Below, piece after piece: positions 26,113-38,995 of a stretch of DNA of 64,000 nucleotides. The translations under genes and the position numbers were made by a program. This DNA comes from Serilophus lunatus (Eukaryota > Chordata > Aves > Passeriformes > Eurylaimidae). Under the pieces are notes generated by a model. That model was not told where the DNA came from. It saw nothing but the letters and a program-made list of their open reading frames with translations, and made no database searches. Position 1 is the first letter of the stretch. Every line of letters begins with the position of its first letter. The stretch lies in assembly GCA_013399895.1 (NCBI GenBank), contig VXBA01000169.1:141955-205954 (forward strand), read 5' to 3'.

Positions 26113-26250
26113 CAATAGAATCATAAAAAATATGGAGTGGCTTGGGTTGGAAGATACCTTAAAGATGATCTAGTTCTAATACCTCTGCTGTGGGCAAGGA
26201 CACCTTTCACTGGATCAGGTTGCTCAAAGCCCCAGTCAATCTGTTCTCGT
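26113..26250 (-). mobile_element. Short 5'-truncated CR1 LINE fragment
   Basis: The plus strand reads 'aatagaatcat', then 'ggcttgggttggaagatacc', 'ctgctgtgggcaaggacacc' and 'aggttgctcaaagccccagt', which is the reverse complement of an avian CR1 3' end. The match fades by about 26250, leaving roughly 135 bp. No coding sequence remains. Confidence 0.88.
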
Positions 26251-26984
26251 CTATATGCCATTCCTCAGAAATATAGGAGGCTAAAGAGTGTTGTGTGTGC
26301 AATCTGGAAGTTGTACTCTCTGCTTAACCCTTGCACATGACTTCATATCTGTCTAAATAGAATTTAAACAACTGTTCAGTACCATGAGATTCTTCTGCAA
26401 CTATTTACAGTCTGCTTCTGTTGTTATACCCTAAATACCATGGTTTCAGTAGCAAAACAACTGTAAGTGTAGCTTTTTTATAATACTGGTATTGGTCATC
26501 AATAGTCTGGGCACCAAACTACTTACTTTCAAGAATACTCCACCCTAGACATATACAAGAAACCTAATTCAACAGTTCTGGTTTCCCGACCAATTCTAAA
26601 TTTTTAAGTGTACTGAAAGACAAGAAATGCTGTGCCCACTTCTGTTCATGCTGGAAGTTGAGTGTTTCTACATAAATATAGTGGCAAAGAGGCTAATCAA
26701 TTGGGAAAATCAACAATCAACAAAAATCAACGTTGCTGATCAAAAAAAAAATCAAATCTAAATCAACATGGTTGCATCTCTTATTAGCCAGTATCTTGCA
26801 GTTCTTACTCCCTTTTTTTCCAGTCTGCTGTTAGATTCAGTCTTATTTCATTGCATCATTGCAAAAACAAGGCTCCAGCAGAGTTCGATGCAGAAGATCT
26901 TGCTGAACAAATAGCACTGTTCTTTGTATGCAGGAAATGGGAGAGTGTGGTGCTACCTACCTGAATCAAGAAAACTGTAGCCAT

Positions 26985-26999
26985 AGGTGACCTAGGTGA
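26985..26999 (+). promoter_or_regulatory. DR3 nuclear-receptor-like element (VDRE form)
   Basis: AGGTGA, CCT, AGGTGA: two identical half-sites in direct repeat with a 3-bp spacer. Both match the RGKTSA half-site used to describe vitamin D receptor/RXR elements. Function is inferred from motif form only. Confidence 0.3.
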
Positions 27000-28873
27000 C
27001 TTTGTTGCTATGTGGCACACACTAGAGATAGTTACAAATGACTGTGAAATAAACTAGTGTTGTGTTCTGGGCCTTGCAAACAGCAAATTTTACACCCTGA
27101 GGAAACAAAACAAAAGACTACCTTAATACATGTGGATGCCATTAAGAAATACCAAGGAGTACAGGGAAAAGTTTACCTCATCTTCATACCTCTTCTTTAA
27201 GAGATCAGACAGAAGAGAGTCAAAGTTACTCCCTTTGACAGATGTAAGGGAATAACCCACAGTCAAATTGAAAGCAGTATCTTTTGAATGTGTCACTGCA
27301 TGATTTATGTGTCAGCTCAGAAACTTGTTTTTATTAGATCATAGCTGCACAGTCAATCTCACATATATTGAACTGAAGCGATTTCTTGGCATCGTCATTT
27401 TGGTCAACTTAGGGAAGGTATTGCAAGAGAAATACTGACAATAGTTACTGCTGCATAGTGATGACTGCTGACTTCACAAGACAAATATGCTCTTTCCTCC
27501 CAAGAAAGAGCAATGCTTAGAATTTGATTCTACAGTGCACATTACTTTTAATATGCAGATCAGAGATCAACTTGCCTAAAGAAATATGGTGAAAATATGC
27601 ACTCCCCTCTCTGCAACAGGACTTGTCCATATCACTTGTCTTCCAAATCAAAAGACAGATAAGGCAAGTGCTGCCTTTCCCATTGCAGTCACCTTCAGAG
27701 ACTTCTCCTCTCATATGACAGTTATGTGTGAAGTTACTCAAAGAATAAATCACTGCACTCCGTACGAGAAGCAAGGGGAAAAGCACTGCTTCCTTATTTG
27801 CCTCAGTCTCAATAAAAAAAGGACAGGGCTGAGACTTTATCAGCTATTTACGCAGCTGCCGTTAGCTCTTCTGCTCTTTATTCCCCAGACTGAAATATCT
27901 CCGTGGACCAAACTCATTTTCAATTATTCATTCAATTGGACAAGTTTTTTTCTTGTGCTTATCTTTTTTTTTTTTTTACTTGAACTGTTGGAATAGCAGC
28001 GATTTGCCTATTAGATAATACTGAGTTTCAATGTTAGCCAAGCGCCATAGGCTGACCTGTAAAGTAAATCATCCAGACTCAAGGAGGATGGAGTAAAGAA
28101 TATTGCAATGATTGTCACTGGCTTTGGATCATATCACAAACATGCTAGACTGATCCATGCAAATAGTGGCAGTCATAACTGAATAACTAGCACAACTGAA
28201 ATACCTTTGCAGTTTGCAGGTTCGAAAAATCGCAGTGACCTCTCTATATCTGTTGCAGTACATAAATCTCAAATAATCACATGAGCAACAAATAAAATGC
28301 CCAAAGAAATTTGCCAGTCAGCTCCCAGTGCTAAGAATCCAGGCAGTACTTTGGGCTTGAGTTTGCCTTTTCATATTCAGGAAAAAATTCTTTTTTCTAA
28401 GAACTATAATTAAACCAAAATCAGTTTTTTCTAAAACTAGCACTACAAGCATGTCCTCATTTTCAACATACATTACATATGCACAGAAAATTACCACAGA
28501 AGCTAAAGAAAAGAAGGAAGATGGATTTTAGGTTCATTTTAAGTCCACAAATACTCCATATCTCTGGAATCTCTGTCTGAGTCTCTAAATTTTATACTGA
28601 GCCCATTATGCTCTTGAGACCTCAGAAACATCATTTCTCCATACTTTTAAAAGTTTTGCATGCTGTCTTTAACATAATGAAAGCTATAATACTTTTTTAA
28701 AAATATTAAGGAAAAAAATTCTCATTCTTCATTTTCCCATTCTCTACAGTTTAAAAAAATTTTCTTACTCATATAAGACCATTTTGCCTCCTATTTTCAC
28801 TTAATAAGACATTAATACAACCAAATTTATAACCTGTAAGTTCTAAAATGAGAGGGAGAAGCACCAAGAAGGC

Positions 28874-28927
28874 TAATTACTGTCATTACACAGACAGCTG
28901 TTGTGCAGCGGTTAATTATGGAGATAA
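28874..28927. promoter_or_regulatory. Homeodomain/E-box/GATA motif cluster
   Basis: Within 54 bp lie TAATTA (28874-28879), CAGCTG (28895-28900), a second TAATTA (28913-28918) and AGATAA (28922-28927). This mix is typical of developmental enhancers. Conservation with other birds would be needed to support the call. Confidence 0.25.
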
Positions 28928-29747
28928 CAGTGGAAGCACCTTGCTTAGGGCTGAACCAAGTATTTGGCTTCAGGAGTGGGGATTTTTTACATGAAGTTCC
29001 TGAAATTTTAATATTTATTTCTTATACAAGAAAACCTTTTTCACACCGTAAGGAGAAAGTGTCTGTGTGAAGTCTCATGTTCTAAGAGATTTTTTTAGTG
29101 GTAACTTCTCTCCGTGGTGGATAGTGAACAGAGTACAATTTTTCTGTCTTCTGATCCACTCTGCACCATCATACTCTACTAAGCAGAAGTTATTTTCCTA
29201 TCACACAGGCACTTTCTGTAAATGAAAGCATAGAAGGCCTTAAACTCTGTGTTATGATGATAAATTTTCTCTACTTTAGACCTGCTGCATCTTGAAAACT
29301 TGCATTTTCCAACGCTGAACACTTAGATAAATTGGCCAGATAACAGCACCACTCAGATGACACACAGTTTTTGCTGACAGATCATTACTTCTACACCTAA
29401 TGATTTAGTATTTGGAGAAGACCAATTACAAGATGAGGGAAGGCTGTTTGAAACTGAAGCTGAGGTAGGTGAAATAAAAGTCACACCACAGCTCAGCAGC
29501 CTTATTTTGACAGATCATCTGCAGCTTCTGGCTTACAGCTGGAGTAGATCACTTTCTTTCTGACTGCATGAGTATCTCCTGGGGTGAGGAAGGGGGCCAA
29601 GGAGGAAGAAGTGCTGGCTGTATAGAAGACAAAGTCTAACACAACCCTCATTGCCATTTCTTTGCTCTGTCTCTTCTAGAAAACTACATTTAATAATTAA
29701 AATTTAATGAAAAAACACCCAAAAGGCAATCCACTGCATTTCTGCCT

Positions 29748-29761
29748 CCACAAGGTGGGAG
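29748..29761 (+). promoter_or_regulatory. CTCF-like site
   Basis: CCACAAGGTGGGAG matches the CTCF core CCASYAGRKGGCRS at 12 of 14 positions, with the CCACNAGGTGG core intact. Confidence 0.4.
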
Positions 29762-32700
29762 AAAAAAATCATGACAGATATATAGAGAGAGTAACGAACA
29801 GACATGCAGGGTGATATGCAAAGGCACAGAATACAGAAGAACAAGACAAACAAACTGGAATGTTCATTAAGTGGTCCGCATCACAATAAAATTATTTCAA
29901 CCATTAATTCCTCTACAAAACAACCTTAGGCAGAAATTAAGTGCAGAAGAACTTTTAGGTAAGTATCAATCTGTTGCAGAGAATAACTAAAGCCAAAACA
30001 GACATGTATTTTAAATTCACATCCGTCAAATAGATTTTACTTCACACAGGTTTGGTTCAAATAGATCTGCCTTTACCTTGTATACCATGGAGTTTTTTAT
30101 AGATTTCAACATGTTCATATGGCTACTACTTTTAAAATTACTTTTATTATTAATATCACATGTCATTAAAATTAGAAAAAGCAAGAGCTTCTACAAAATA
30201 TTCAAAGCATCAGTACGTATCAAATACCACAGACTAAGCAGACGAGTATTAGCCTTCATGCCCACATAGGTTAAAGACATATTAAAAAAATTCCAAATGG
30301 AAAGCAGACTCACTTCAAACACCAAAGCACAACAAGCACTGTACATCTTGACAGGATTGATGTATTTTTATATCACTCCAATTACAGCTTAAACACTGGG
30401 ATAGTCACTACCACAGCAGGTATTCCTGAAACTGGCAGTGAAGGCTACGGGCCGTGACTGCAGTTCAACTGTTTAGTTTCAATTGGCTTGCAATTCTGCC
30501 CTTTCTTCTTGCACAGAGGAAGCAAGGAGCTCATGGACTAACTCCTTGGAGTTGCTAAGCCCAAGGCTGGCAAGAATAACAGCTCTGGGTTCTCCGTGTC
30601 TCAAGGAAACTCTCCATTTAATTTTGAGACTTCCTCCACCAGCAGTGTCAAATCTTGTTGTGCAACTATGAGTACATCTCCCAATCCCCAAAGAATCAGA
30701 GCCATGTCTATCCTACTGGAGCTCAAGAGCAGCTACTTATTTCGGGCTATCACTTATGAAAACTTCACGAGACCATGGTCATGTCAATTAGGAATGTTCT
30801 CCCTCTTCTCTGCTTTCCCTCTGACAGTCATTCCTTCCTGAAGGGAGAGAAAGGTTTTGGATGGATCTAATATGCCTATCAAATATTACTGCAGGCAGAA
30901 CTTTGTTTAACTTCTGCATGTTCCGAGAATTACCAATGGACTTTTTGCATTTGAGGAGAGAACACTTTGTATTAATTGTTAATAAATTGCCGTAAATTAA
31001 CCATTGGTATGACTTTACTGGATTTATGCTCAGGACCTATTTGTCTGTGAGGACTTTTGTGCTGTGGTTTCAGCTACCCTTTAGAACAGCAGACCCTTTG
31101 GAAAACCTCAAAAGACAGTCCCTTCTTCCGTTTCTAATTTAATTCCAGTTCTGTGCATTGACAATAGCTTTTTTATGCTGTTTGTTTATGGAAAGTGATA
31201 TTACTCCCTTTGAAAAAACAGGAGGAGGAATCTGTGGAAACAAATTTGCCATGGCAGGGGACCACTTTGGAGTAAGCTTCCTTCACACAGGGCAAGCAGC
31301 TGTACAGGGAACTCGCCGAGGGACAGAGTCCTTCACAACTGCAAACCACCAGCAGGAAGCAGCCTCTGTGTAAGGAAGCGATTAGGTATTTATATCCTTC
31401 ACTGTGGCCAGTAAACAGAATTAGTGTGACTTGGACCAAGTTTTAATTATATAGGAGCTTAATGATCTAAGCTGTTGTGGGAGGAGAGTGTGGGAGAAGA
31501 GAATGAAGGTCAACAAAGTGCATCTGTGTTTTTTCTCCTTCCCTCTTCAGAAACACCATTTACAAAACTGCTTTTCTGGGTTTTTCAAGGTGGGGTTTTT
31601 TCACCTCTAAGTCCAAGGAATATTAGATTCATGACTGCCTCCCAAAGAAGTGAAAAGCAAGGAGATGTTCAGTCATATTTCAAAGTACAACATCTCACCA
31701 GCCTGTAAATCACTAGGCTTAAAACACTAGTAACTTCGTTTCTCAACGCATATCCTCAAACCTGCTAGGCAGGTGAGAAAATCCTCTCTGAATGGTGCCT
31801 GCCCACACTCTGTGAGCTGACAGAGTTACTCTGCTGCCTTGACCAATAGCACAACTTGACTGTCTTAGTGAAGATCCAGCACTGATTCTATTAGTGGCTG
31901 CTCTAATTGGAACTCTCAAGGAGAGTGGGTCTGTTCCTACCCATCTCAAAGGAAACTAATCTCCTCCATACTTAACTTCAGCAACTGTAGTAGGATTACA
32001 CTTGAGTCCTCATTTTTCCTACATTCTCAAAAATTAAAACCAAACTGGCAAATTGTAGCAAATTGTGTTTAATTTTACTGTTCCATTCCTGCTAGCAAAA
32101 ATGCTCTGAAAAACATACAAGTTCAGTCTGTTGTTTTGAACACTTTGATCCTTTCTGATTTTGTTTTGCATAGAGGTAACACTCCATGAAAATAATCAAC
32201 ACTTGTTTTGCCTAGGGATTCCACTCAGCTCAGCTGCTGCAGCTAGCACGGCAGGGAAATAAGAATACTTGCACTATGAACTCATGTTTTGCATTTCTAA
32301 ATTCAATTAAAGTCACAGTTAAGGCCTTGGCAAGCCTTCCTAGGCAAATGTTCATATCTTACAGAAATTAATTTATAGGGATTTCATTAGTCCTTGACAT
32401 TCATTTTTAGTCTAGAACTAAGTAAAGAGAACTGGAACACATGATAAAGTAGGTAAACACAGAGTCTCCTGTTTTCACTCACAACTACTGATGTTTCTCT
32501 TTTTCATCTTTCAAGTCCTAATTGTTACACCAGCCTCCCAACACTACTCCAAACTGACAGAATACACATCACTGTCATAAAGAGAAATTAGGGCCCTGGC
32601 ATGCACTAATTCCACAAAAATAAAATGCTTTTGTGCAAATAGTCTGCAATACCCTGGAGAAAAAGCAAAGGTGACCAACATTATTACCCTCCTAGTGATG

Positions 32701-33868
32701 CTGAAATGCACCCTAATAGTCAAGGTAGCCTGAAATGTGGCTGTAATAAAACAAAGAACCTACTTTATTTTGCATGTGGACTGAGTATTCAGATGCCTCT
32801 GAACAGGAAAATACAGCTCAAGAAATTGTGATTTACTGCCATCCCCTTCCTTCAGTGGAGCTTAATATGATTTTAACAAGCCTCCCTGCCAGCAGGATTA
32901 AACCACTGCTTTGTCAGCTCCATTTCCACTCACCTGACCAGAGCAGCCTCACAACCATCCAACTCTGTCAGGACAGAGATGTAGGGGGATTTCAGTTGTA
33001 TCAATTTGCCTATGAATGCTTAATTAAAGAAATTTCAAAACAAAACTGGTCACCTGTGCTTGTGCTGAGAGGACACACACTTAAGTACTTGCAAGAAATA
33101 TGCAGAACATAGATGTGTAGGAAAGGCATTGATGCATAGCTCAGCTAAAGGTTACACAGATTTAATAGCTACAATTATGAAGCAGCTATTCAAGCAGTTA
33201 AGTGATCTTCGTTCTGGGCTGAAACTACAGAACACAGCTTCATGGTTCCTACACTTCTGTTGAAATCAATTTATCAAAGGTGTGGTTTTCTTTTCAAACC
33301 AGCTGCTACTAGTTTTCAGCTTAGCTAGTAATATCAGCCTATGTGGTTAAACCAACCTCAAAACAAAAGTTATATTTTTTTAGTGCAAAAGGGTTGATAA
33401 GAAAGCAAAATAAATACTATCTGCTTGATAGTATGAATGGTTAAGTGGATAATCCTGCACTCTCATTTAAGGAATGATCAGCTGGATTTAAGTACCAAGA
33501 GAAGAAAAAAATCAGGTTACCACACTTGAAATCACAGTCCCATACTTTCTCATCTGTGAGTCAGCTACCATAGAAACCCATGTCTCATTCAGTGTGATAA
33601 AGTTTAGCACAGCAAAACCCCATTTCTCTGTCTTTATCAAAGATAAAATATGAAATACCTAAAATGAAGAATAAAACTCTCTCTCTGATTCAAGAAGCAA
33701 TCTACCATTTTGAGCCAAAATTCGACACTGTATCTTACTGAACTAGATATCTTTGCAATTAAATTGGCTTTTCTTTAGGCTACACTGTTGATAAATATAA
33801 TTTGTGAATGTGCTAGGTACTCTTTCAGTAGATTTCAATCTCATCACAAACAGAAGCAAATGAAAGGA

Positions 33869-34900
33869 TGTGGTGGTTTGACCCACCGTTCAGCATTCGG
33901 GGGGCAGGTTCAATGAAGGCGACAGAAAACTGAACAGAATGGTCAGCAGGAGAACAGTTTATTACAAGGGAATTAAATTAGAGAGGTAGGGTAACCCACA
34001 GGAGACCCCAGAATTACATTGAGGGACCCCCCAACACGCAAGGGGGAAAAAAACACACAAAAAGGAAAAAACAAAAAAGGAAGGGAACTGTTCCCTTCAG
34101 CCAGGGTGACTAGTTGAAAGAAACTGGGAGGAAGGGTAGGAAAGGGTGTCTCCTTCTTTTCCCTCTCTCTTTGGAAGCATTTCTGGTCCTTTAGTCTCTC
34201 TGAAACACAAACACAGGTGAAAACCAGCTCCCTCCCTCCCTTTTTCCGAAGGATACTTTGCTAGCCAGCTGGAAATGGCTCCCGGGTTGAGGGAAATGGG
34301 TGGAATCCTGCCGTGGGGTCTGCAGAAGCTGGACACCAGGGCTGTGATCCTTCTCTCAGCAGCGACGGCCGAAAAAGAGAGCGGGGTAGAGCTATGCCTC
34401 GACTTTTAAGCCTTCTCCATCTCGCGTGAATATNNNNNNNNNNNNNNNNNNNNNNNNNNNNNNNNNNNNNNNNNNNNNNNNNNNNNNNNNNNNNNNNNNN
34501 NNNNNNNNNNNNNNNNNNNNNNNNNNNNNNNNNNNNNNNNNNNNNNNNNNNNNNNNNNNNNNNNNNNNNNNNNNNNNNNNNNNNNNNNNNNNNNNNNNNN
34601 NNNNNNNNNNNNNNNNNNNNNNNNNNNNNNNNNNNNNNNNNNNNNNNNNNNNNNNNNNNNNNNNNNNNNNNNNNNNNNNNNNNNNNNNNNNNNNNNNNNN
34701 NNNNNNNNNNNNNNNNNNNNNNNNNNNNNNNNNNNNNNNNNNNNNNNNNNNNNNNNNNNNNNNNCTCCCCCCCCAGGTCCCAGCCAGGACAACCCCCCCT
34801 TCCCAAAACGGCTTTTGAGGAAAAATTGAATTTTAAATCGAGTAAGTAGATTGCTCTCTTACATCCCCCCTTCAAAAGCCTTGTTTTTCAAACGGCTACA
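33869..34900 (-). mobile_element. Solo endogenous-retrovirus LTR with 5-bp target-site duplication
   Basis: AAGGA occurs directly on both sides (33864-33868 and 34901-34905). The element begins TG and ends CA on either strand, as an LTR should. Read on the minus strand it starts TGTAGCCGTTTG, carries the avian-ERV-like phrase 'gttgtcctggctgggac' (near 34776), a TTAAAA TATA-like motif near 34405, and AATAAA at 33963-33958. It ends 'gggtcaaaccaccaca' about 90 bp beyond that signal, a usual U5 length. There are no gag, pol or env remnants and only one LTR, so it is a solo LTR formed by recombination. An assembly gap occupies 34434-34764. Clean ends suggest a fairly young insertion. Confidence 0.88.
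34434..34764. other. Assembly gap (331 N) inside the LTR
   Basis: The gap lies in the upstream (U3) part of the minus-strand LTR and is bordered on its right by a C-run. GC-rich or multi-copy LTR sequence is a common cause of gaps. Open frames called across it are artefacts of N. Confidence 0.98.
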
Positions 34901-34905
34901 AAGGA

Positions 34906-37900
34906 TCATCACTTATTCACCTGGAATAAATGCCACACTAAGAAGTCATCCTTTAGTTTTTCAAGGAAAAGAAATTCTTTAAAAAATACACAATTAACAG
35001 GTTACCTCTTTCCGTAATGCATGGAGACATACCTTGTTAATGATATTGTTATGTATATTTACATATAAACCGTAGAGCAGAAAACAACGATGTCAATTCC
35101 AAATGTCAATTATTCTCTTAACACCACAGTAAGGAAAATGATCCAAAACTGATATTCTTTGCTCCCTGGCTAGCTTATGTAAGACCATATGCATAGGCGT
35201 TATGTACTAAGTCTATTGTGCATATCAATCACACGCATCAAGAAAAGGGTTTTGAGTTTTCATTCTTGCATGCAACATTACTAGTTCAAATCTGGAGGGC
35301 AATGATTCAAGACAAAGCAGTCAGCAATGTGTACATCTGGGATTTACTATATTTCATGTCTCCCGTTCAACTTTTGTGAATGGCAGTTTAAAATGTTTCA
35401 GTCACATGGAGAAACACTATGATGGGAGAGCTAGGGAGCTACAAAATGGATTGCTTCCTAACATGGAAAGAGTTTTTACAAACAGAAAACCTCAGAATGA
35501 GTTATTTAAGTCCACAATAGTAAGTAATGGTTGACCAATATTTCCAAACTATCAATGTGGAGTCAAAATGAAGGCTTTAACTAATATCTTTATAAGGTTT
35601 TAATCCTTCATACAAATGCCAACAAACATGCATTGAACTTGTAAAACAAAACATATTTGTTTGTTCTGTGGCTTCTCACTAGAATACTGCTATATGTACC
35701 CACTTCACGGTCCAGCAAGTGTGACTGGAACACTTGAAAGAATACTTAGATGGGAAAGAGAAAATTCTTATTGAGTAGAAAACAGCATTTACCTACAAAT
35801 AGCTCTTGAAACATTCATATATGTTTAAGAAGCTCAAAAAAATAACAAAGAATCCCTCAACCTTCAATGTTATATAAGGAAGAAAAACCAAAGGCCATTT
35901 GAAGAGAGATCCTCTACCATTTCCTGCTACAATCATGCTATTTGCAATGAAGTGGAAAACTCTGTAGCACATAAGATGGGAAACTCCGAAAACGTGACTA
36001 TGCTTTCAGAATCACAATCGGAATTATTTTATGCCGCATTTTTAAGAAAAGTATTAGAGATTAAAAGCAGGCCAGTGTAAAGATGACCATTATTTTTGAC
36101 TTCTCATCCTTTGTATGTGCTTCTCATAATGAAGTAATTTCTCTAGTTTCAAGATGTTTATTGTGACACTTCAAACAAAAACTTCTTGCTTTTCAGGAGA
36201 ACGGATGTGAGAATATTAAGTGCTTGACTTTCGTTTACAGAAACTATTCATCAAACTGAAAATTAATTCTCTTAAACTGTTTGCTCCGCACAACACACAA
36301 GATGTTGCTTTATCTCTCTGGTAAGGCCACCTGACATGCAGGGTCCGATGCCCAGAGCCAACATGAACAACAGATGTGGCACAGATTAAAACACAATATG
36401 GCAAAAGAGAGTAGCATGAGAAACAGGACATCCCTGCAGCTAGGGCTCCATTCTGGAGAAGAAGCACCCAGTCAGATCATCCCAAAAGCCAGTAAGGCAT
36501 AAAAACATAAGCTACCTTAAACTATGTACTGTCAACCCAACTGCACATTATTTGCATAGCACAGGATTCACAGAACCAGGGATGTTGCCCTGTACATAAA
36601 GTGTTTACACTGCAGTTTTTTTCCGTTACTTTTCCATCAAGTTGAGGGAGTTCTGGAAACTACTAGAGTCAGCTCAGGAGGGCTGAAATCACCCATATAG
36701 CATGACTCTTTTGATGTCAGCAGAACAGTATTTTCCAGGGAAAGAGTTTCAGACAGTTTGTCATTGGTGATAGTGCAGGGTAACAGGCTAATTACAGTAC
36801 TATTTCTGAACAGCAACTTTCCATCTCCTTGCAGAACCCTGTAATGAGACAGCTGGCATTATTTTAAAGTAGTCAATGCAGGAGAAGGTAGGAATTATAT
36901 GCTGTCCCTACAAGAACAACAAATATCATAGCAGCCTTGGAAACCATTATCAAGCAAGGAACAGAGTAAATTTCTGTAAAACTTCATGTTCAGAGGATAA
37001 ATGGCAATCTTACAACATTTTAAAGAGAATTTCTTGACTGGCCATCTGTGAATCCCTGCTTTTGATAATTATGCTTTGAAACTTTCACAATATAATGGAG
37101 AAAAAATGACAAGTTGGGGAAAAAACGGGCATGATATGCTACACAATTCATTGCCAATACGGTGCTAATCCGACTGCAGAGTCAACTCACTAGAAGTAAA
37201 AAACTAGCAAAACTTCACAGATGAAAATATTAGTCATTGTATTTTAACACTTAGCAGCATGAAAAAGAGACCATTTGACTTTCATTCGGTTAAAGAATCC
37301 AGGCAATTGCATGTGTTTTCCTTTAATTTCAAGGACATAAACTACCATTCAAGATATACACCGAAATACCCCACTGGATTGGATACCTAATTCCTGACAC
37401 ATTGGTAAGATTAGTTTCTCTTCCCCAACAGCCGTTCAGTGCTTCTTGACACTATCTTTTTCCAACTCCACACTGGTTTTTTTATACTAGTTCTCTACTG
37501 AGTGCTTATTCACAAGTTTCTATCGGGTTCGTAACTGTACATAATCCTGAATGTTGGATGTAAATTGAAGTACGTGTATATCAGTCGTTACCAATGTTAT
37601 TTTGAAATCAGCTATTACCATACAAGGATAAGGAGGCCAGCAAGCAAAAAGAAAATGTCAGATGGAGTTTCTTATAAAGCTGCAATTTTAAGAAAAAAAA
37701 ATAAAAAATCATAAAACTGCTTGGCTCACATCCACAGAAATGTGAACCTGGTTACAGAAGACTTTGACCTGACTCATGGAGAGCCTGTATCCACCAATGA
37801 GCCCAGGTTTTTCTGCTTCAGTTGCCTGCAACTCAACTTACAGCTTCTTACCACGAGAAACAAGAGTTTCTCCCATCCCCTCTGTAACATATTACAGCAG

Positions 37901-38429
37901 CAGCAGCTAAGGGTCACATTTAATGTCTGAGCTTTATACCATAAAACACTTCCTCCTTCAGTCTTGTGAGAATATATTCAAACATAAGAGTCTAGGCTCT
38001 TCCTCTCCTTCCTTCCACCAGCCCACTGTAAGATGAAAGCAATTCTACTGGTTCTTAAGAAACAAGAAATAGCCAAACTTAACAAAAAACTTGGTCTTTG
38101 CCCAGTTAGTGCTCTATGGATTGTAGAAATCTGCTTTCATAAGTCATCTTTAACTGATAATGGAAGACCTTGTGTTTTTCTACTTGTGATGTTTAAAAAT
38201 AATGTTAGCAGAAAAGCAAAAGGAGACTTTAATGAAAATGCATCACAAAGATCTCTGAAATCTAGCAATTACTTAACTGTGGGGAGAAGAGGCTTTGTTA
38301 AAAATTCAGTATTATTAAAAGAAGAAGCTTGTCTTACCTGTGCTGTTCTCATATACCTTAGGTTCCATTACAGAGGAATGAAAAGGCAGGATAAAAAGGG
38401 ATCAATGCAAATCCATTTCCTTTAAACAT
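34906..38429. other. Unique non-coding DNA, no gene seen
   Basis: AT-rich sequence with no recognisable transposon, tandem array or supported exon. Confidence 0.5.
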
Positions 38430-38995
38430 TGCAAAGTGTGTTACAGGATAGCCCCAGTCTGTCAAGGGCCCAACTTCCCTAATACAGCCTAAATTGCAGA
38501 ATCAATTAGGTTGATCAAATAGCTGTGATCAGCCTCACCTGAGATCAGTCCCACACCCTTGATCCCAGGAGATCTATTCAAGCTCAGCCCTGGGCCTCCA
38601 CTCCTTGCCTGGGCTGGATAGAGGACTGCTGTTCTCCACAGCCCCTTCAGCCATGGAAGACCTTTGACTTAGGCCCTGACCCACAGACTGGCTTCCTGAC
38701 TTGACTCATTCTTAGCCTTATTGTTTCATATTTTCTGGCTGATCACTGCACCTAACCTTAACCTTGACCTATGGATTGACCTCCCGATTTGACCATCTAT
38801 CAGTCTGCCTATGGCTTGATATTGTCCTATGACCCAAACTCTTCGTAGGACTTTGTCACCATCTACAGATCTGTCCTGCTTGGCTGTTGTGGGTACTGTC
38901 CTGCTAGCCCAGGGATCAACCCCGAATTCCATCTCCCCATCCTCTAGGGAGCAACCCTGACCTTTTGACACAGTCTGTTTGGACAACACAGGCTG
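38430..38995 (+). repeat. Possible old LTR-like segment with repeated phrases
   Basis: Base composition changes to C/T-rich, with 'gagatctattcaagctcagc' looking like a degraded TATA/start region. Two related stretches follow, 'gacccacagactggcttcct' (near 38678) and 'gacctatggattgacctccc' (near 38765). This layout resembles an LTR but edges and target-site duplication were not found. It could instead be another diverged interspersed repeat. Confidence 0.3.

Larger units (their letters stand above)
26251..33862. other. Unique non-coding DNA, no gene seen
   Basis: Mostly AT-rich. It contains an ATCAAC-type low-complexity patch (26705-26765), a DR3-like motif (26985), a T-run (27964-27977), a homeodomain/E-box/GATA cluster (28874-28927) and a CTCF-like site (29748). 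A 136-codon open frame at 27586-27996 shows no domain and ends in a low-complexity T-run. Confidence 0.5.

Noticed and set aside
26505..26560. Another 18-nt microexon-like pattern on the minus strand near a GTAAGT donor
   Set aside because: Both splice sites are weaker (A before GT, acceptor with mixed bases). It shows how often such decoys arise by chance.
27586..27996. 136-codon open frame on the plus strand
   Set aside because: No domain or codon-bias signal, the C-terminal part is a T-run translated as F/L, and no promoter or splice context is visible.
34261..34875. Open frames of 128-204 codons spanning the gap
   Set aside because: Most of each frame is N, so the absence of stops is an artefact. 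The real bases belong to a solo LTR.
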